The position numbers were made by a program, and so were the translations under genes. The notes below the pieces were generated by a model. The model was not told the origin of the DNA. It saw only the letters and a list, made by a program, of their open reading frames with translations, and ran no database searches. From Clostridia bacterium (lineage in GTDB: Bacteria; Bacillota; Clostridia; TANB77; CAG-508), in contig CAAGEF010000243.1 in NCBI GenBank assembly GCA_900768805.1, forward strand, positions 1-13,719: a DNA stretch of 13,719 nt, read 5' to 3'. Shown piece by piece: positions 11,056 through 13,719 of this stretch. Positions within the stretch are counted from its first letter, which is position 1, and the number at the start of each line of letters is the position of its first letter.

Positions 11056-12208
11056 AATAGATTATTTAATTGATGAATTATGCCCTAATGGAGTTAAATT
11101 TGAAGAATTAAGAAATAAAAATTTATTTAAATTTTATTATGGAAAAGGCAATAAAATTCCTGAAGATATTGGTGGAATATATGATGTATATGGTGCTAAT
11201 GGTGTAGTATCACATATAGATGAGTATAACTGTGAAGATGTTTCAATAATTGGACATATTGGAGCAGTAGGAATGGTTAATAGATGTAAAGAAAAATGTT
11301 TTGTAACATACAATGGTACTATTGCTGAAGTAGTTGATAAATCAAAAGTTAATTCACAATATCTATACTACGTATTAACAACCCTTGATTTACCATCATA
11401 TAAAAAAGGAAGTCAGCCATTTTTATCTGTGAGTGATTTTGATAAAATTCGAATTCCTGTACCTCCGTTGGAGGTACAATGCGAAATTGTCCGTATATTG
11501 GACAATTTCACATTACTTTCAGCAGAGCTTTCAGCAGAGCTTTCAGCAGAGCTGAAAGCAAGAAAAGAACAATATAATTATTATGCATCAAAATTATTCA
11601 CAAATACTGATACAAAAAAATACTCAATGGAAGAAATAGCAAAATTTGTCTATGGTTATACAGATAAAGCTATAGATAAAGGTGATACAAGGTTTATCAG
11701 AATAACAGATATTAATGAGCAAGGATGTTTAAAAAAAGAAGATATAAAATATATAAATATGAATGATGAAGCTCAAAAAAGTCTTTTAAATAAAGGAGAC
11801 TTGGTAATGGCGAGAACAGGGGCAACATTTGGTAAGACATTATATTTTGATGACGAATTTCCATCTGTTTATGCTTCATTCTTAATTAAAATAATTCCTG
11901 ACAATACAAAATTATTAAATAAGTATTATTGGCATTTTACAAAAACATCATTATATTGGGAACAAGCAAATAAATTAGTAACAACAGGTGGACAACCACA
12001 ATTTAATACTCCAGCATTGAAAAAAATTAAAATACCATTGCCTTCAATAGAAGAACAAGAAAGAATAGTTTCTATATTAGATAGATTTGATAAATTATGT
12101 AATGACATTTCACAAGGTCTACCAGCCGAAATAGAGGCTAGGCAAAAACAATATGAATATTATAGGGATAAGTTGTTAAACTTTAAAGAATTAAAAGTAG
12201 AAGAATAA
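11048..12208 (+). CDS. hsdS: Type I restriction-modification specificity subunit
   Basis: A 386-residue DNA-recognition subunit. An ATG at 11030 is in frame, but the one at 11048 is preferred: AGGAGG lies at 11037-11042, five bases ahead, and MTKIDYLIDELCPNGVKFEE is the usual HsdS beginning. Target-recognition domain 1 is ~1-145; the first conserved region ~145-190 (FDKIRIPVPPLEVQCEIVRI onwards) includes LSAE repeated three times (157-168) and KARKEQYNYYASKLF; target domain 2 is ~190-330; the second conserved region is IKIPLPSIEEQERIVSILDR ... AEIEARQKQYEYYRDKLL. In EcoR124I-type enzymes the number of such four-residue repeats sets the spacer length in the recognition site. The target sequence cannot be read from the protein. 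It overlaps the preceding gene by 8 bases, and its stop codon touches the hsdR ribosome binding site. Confidence 0.95.
   Translation: MTKIDYLIDELCPNGVKFEELRNKNLFKFYYGKGNKIPEDIGGIYDVYGANGVVSHIDEYNCEDVSIIGHIGAVGMVNRCKEKCFVTYNGTIAEVVDKSKVNSQYLYYVLTTLDLPSYKKGSQPFLSVSDFDKIRIPVPPLEVQCEIVRILDNFTLLSAELSAELSAELKARKEQYNYYASKLFTNTDTKKYSMEEIAKFVYGYTDKAIDKGDTRFIRITDINEQGCLKKEDIKYINMNDEAQKSLLNKGDLVMARTGATFGKTLYFDDEFPSVYASFLIKIIPDNTKLLNKYYWHFTKTSLYWEQANKLVTTGGQPQFNTPALKKIKIPLPSIEEQERIVSILDRFDKLCNDISQGLPAEIEARQKQYEYYRDKLLNFKELKVEE
11459..11509. repeat. Two perfect inverted repeats in the hsdS conserved region
   Basis: GTACCTCC-GTT-GGAGGTAC (11459-11477) and GAAATTGTCC-N7-GGACAATTTC (11483-11509) lie back to back in the sequence coding for PVPPLEVQCEIVRILDNF. 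A third (11539-11559) follows in the tandem repeat. Local GC is higher than in the flanking coding sequence, which fits recombination in this conserved hinge. Confidence 0.7.
11516..11559 (+). repeat. Three tandem 12-bp repeats coding for LSAE, with a hairpin
   Basis: CTTTCAGCAGAG occurs three times without change (11516-11527, 11528-11539, 11540-11551), in frame. The last copy continues as CTGAAAGC, making the perfect inverted repeat GCTTTCAGC-AGA-GCTGAAAGC (11539-11559). Identical in-frame repeats of this kind expand or contract by slippage. Confidence 0.9.
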
Positions 12209-12218
12209 GGAGCAAATT

Positions 12219-13719
12219 ATGAGTAAATATAATGTAGTAATGGAGATGAGCAATTCTACAGTAGTAACAGAATATGAACCATTAAAGAAAAAATCTGATA
12301 GTTATCAAAGTGAACAAGCTCTTGAAAATGAATTTATAAGAATGCTTGGAGAACAAGGATATGATTATTTAACCATTCACGACTCAGAATCTTTAGTTAA
12401 TAATCTTCGTACACAATTAGAACTATTAAATGATTATAAATTTAGTGATAGAGAATGGGATATATTTTATAAAAATAATATTTCAAATGCTAATGACGGT
12501 ATAATTGAAAAAACTAGAAAAATACAAGAAGATTATATTCAAGTATTAACTAGAGATGATGGTTCTAGTAAAAATATTTATTTAATAGATAAGAAAAATA
12601 TTCATAATAATAGATTACAAGTTATTAATCAATATGTTGAAAATGGTGGAAACTACGATAATAGATATGATGTAACAGTTTTAGTAAATGGATTACCTTT
12701 AGTACATATTGAATTAAAAAGAAGAGGAGTTGCTTTAAAAGAAGCTTTTAACCAAATAAATAGATATCAAAGAGATAGTTTTTGGGCTGGTTCAGGTTTA
12801 TATGAATATGTACAAATATTTGTTATTTCTAATGGTACAAGCACAAAATATTATTCAAATACTACAAGAGAAAGTCATATAAAAGAACAATCTCAAACAA
12901 GAAATAAAAGTAAAAAAACAAGTAATAGTTTTGAATTTACTTCTTATTGGGCTGATGGAAATAACAAAGTAATATCTGATTTAGTTGATTTTACAAGAAC
13001 ATTCTTTGCTAAACACACAATACTAAATATACTAACAAAATATTGCGTATTTACATCAGAAGAATTATTGCTTGTAATGAGACCTTATCAAATAGTTGCA
13101 ACAGAAAGAATAATTAATAGAATTGAAGTAGCAAATAATTATAAAAAGATGGGAACAATAGAAGCAGGTGGATATATTTGGCATACAACAGGTTCAGGAA
13201 AAACCTTAACATCATTTAAAACAGCTCGGGCTTGCAACAAACTTACCATTTATAGATAAAGTATTATTTGTTGTTGATAGAAAAGATTTAGATTATCAAA
13301 CAATGAGAGAATATGATAGATTTGAAAAAGGTGCTGCTAATGGTAATAGAAGTACAAAAGTGTTACAAAAACAATTAGAAGATGATTCTACTAGAATTAT
13401 TGTTACTACTATTCAAAAGTTAAGTGAATTTGTAAAAAGAAATAAAACACATGAAGCATTTAGCAAACATTTAGTATTAATATTTGATGAATGTCATAGA
13501 TCTCAATTTGGAGATATGCATAAATTAATAGTTGATAATTTTAAAAATTATCATTTATTTGGATTTACAGGAACACCAATATTTGCAAAAAATGCTACCA
13601 ATAAATCTAATCCTGATTTTTGTACTACAGAACAAGCCTTTGGAGAAAAATTACATACATATACAATAGTTGATGCTATTAATGATGGAAATGTGTTGCC
13701 ATTTAGAATTGACTATGTA
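12219..13719 (+). pseudogene. hsdR: Type I restriction subunit, frameshifted and cut by the window edge
   Basis: This is the motor/nuclease subunit that translocates DNA and cleaves. ATG 12219 follows AAGGAG (12207-12212). The N-terminal nuclease domain has Asp151 (RYDVTVLVNG) and Glu165-Leu-Lys167 (VHIELKRRG), the same residue numbers I recall for the EcoR124I catalytic site. Walker A is HTTGSGKT (322-329). After TSFKTAR the frame runs into a TAA at 13257-13259. One frame over, the protein resumes as LATNLPFIDKVLFVVDRKDL, with helicase motif II DECHRSQFG and motif III GFTGTPIF, open to the right edge. One G too many in GGG (13228-13230) explains the break; two G would restore TAR-LATNLP. As sequenced, the product is a ~346-residue nuclease domain without a motor, so restriction should fail. 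A sequencing or assembly error is possible. Confidence 0.93.

Overview
The window is a very AT-rich stretch from a low-GC Firmicute-like bacterium, probably a clostridial or related anaerobe. This is inferred from the base composition, the strong AGGAGG-type ribosome binding sites and the gene families; no housekeeping gene is present to fix the taxon. It reads as a mobile-element junction followed by most of a small integrative element loaded with defence and toxin-antitoxin cargo.

Layout. 1-1046 is the C-terminal part of a gene running in from the left edge (DUF6119/TIGR04141-like), closed by a terminator. 1047-1507 is an attachment-site region: a 49-base 3' fragment of an initiator tRNA (tRNA-fMet, CAT anticodon) without its 5' half, flanked on both sides by pairs of 11-bp-spaced direct repeats that look like integrase arm sites. 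1508-2707 (-) is a Tn916/lambda-type tyrosine integrase. 2952-3650 (-) is a hicAB toxin-antitoxin locus whose antitoxin is intact and whose toxin is frameshifted; its promoter is an exact TTGACA-N17-TATAAT with a palindromic operator in the spacer. 3950-6568 (-) holds two extremely AT-rich cargo genes: a tail-anchored protein I do not recognise and a DUF6076-like zinc-finger protein.

From 6751 rightwards everything is on the + strand. An excisionase-like protein, a phage-type replisome organiser and a DnaC-like helicase loader form a recombination/replication operon. The loader gene carries two in-frame stop codons. A terminator and a repeat- and palindrome-rich region (8370-8640) follow; this region is a candidate replication origin. 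From 8701 to the right edge is a type IC restriction-modification operon: hsdM, a DUF4145-like zinc-ribbon gene, hsdS and hsdR. hsdS has three LSAE spacer repeats, and hsdR has a one-base frameshift and runs off the window.

How it fits together. The integrase and excisionase promoters share the same layout: a palindrome ACCTGWCAGGT about 31 bp upstream of the -10, and a GTAATT/AATTAC dyad about 20 bp downstream of it. This suggests one regulatory circuit couples integration, excision/replication and the divergent cargo promoter. The combination of integrase, excisionase, replisome organiser, helicase loader, origin-like repeats and defence cargo, with no relaxase or virion genes visible, resembles a phage satellite (PICI-like) or a mini integrative element. 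The lesions in hicA, dnaC and hsdR mean that toxin, replication and restriction functions all look impaired if the sequence is correct. The antitoxin and methylase/specificity parts are intact.
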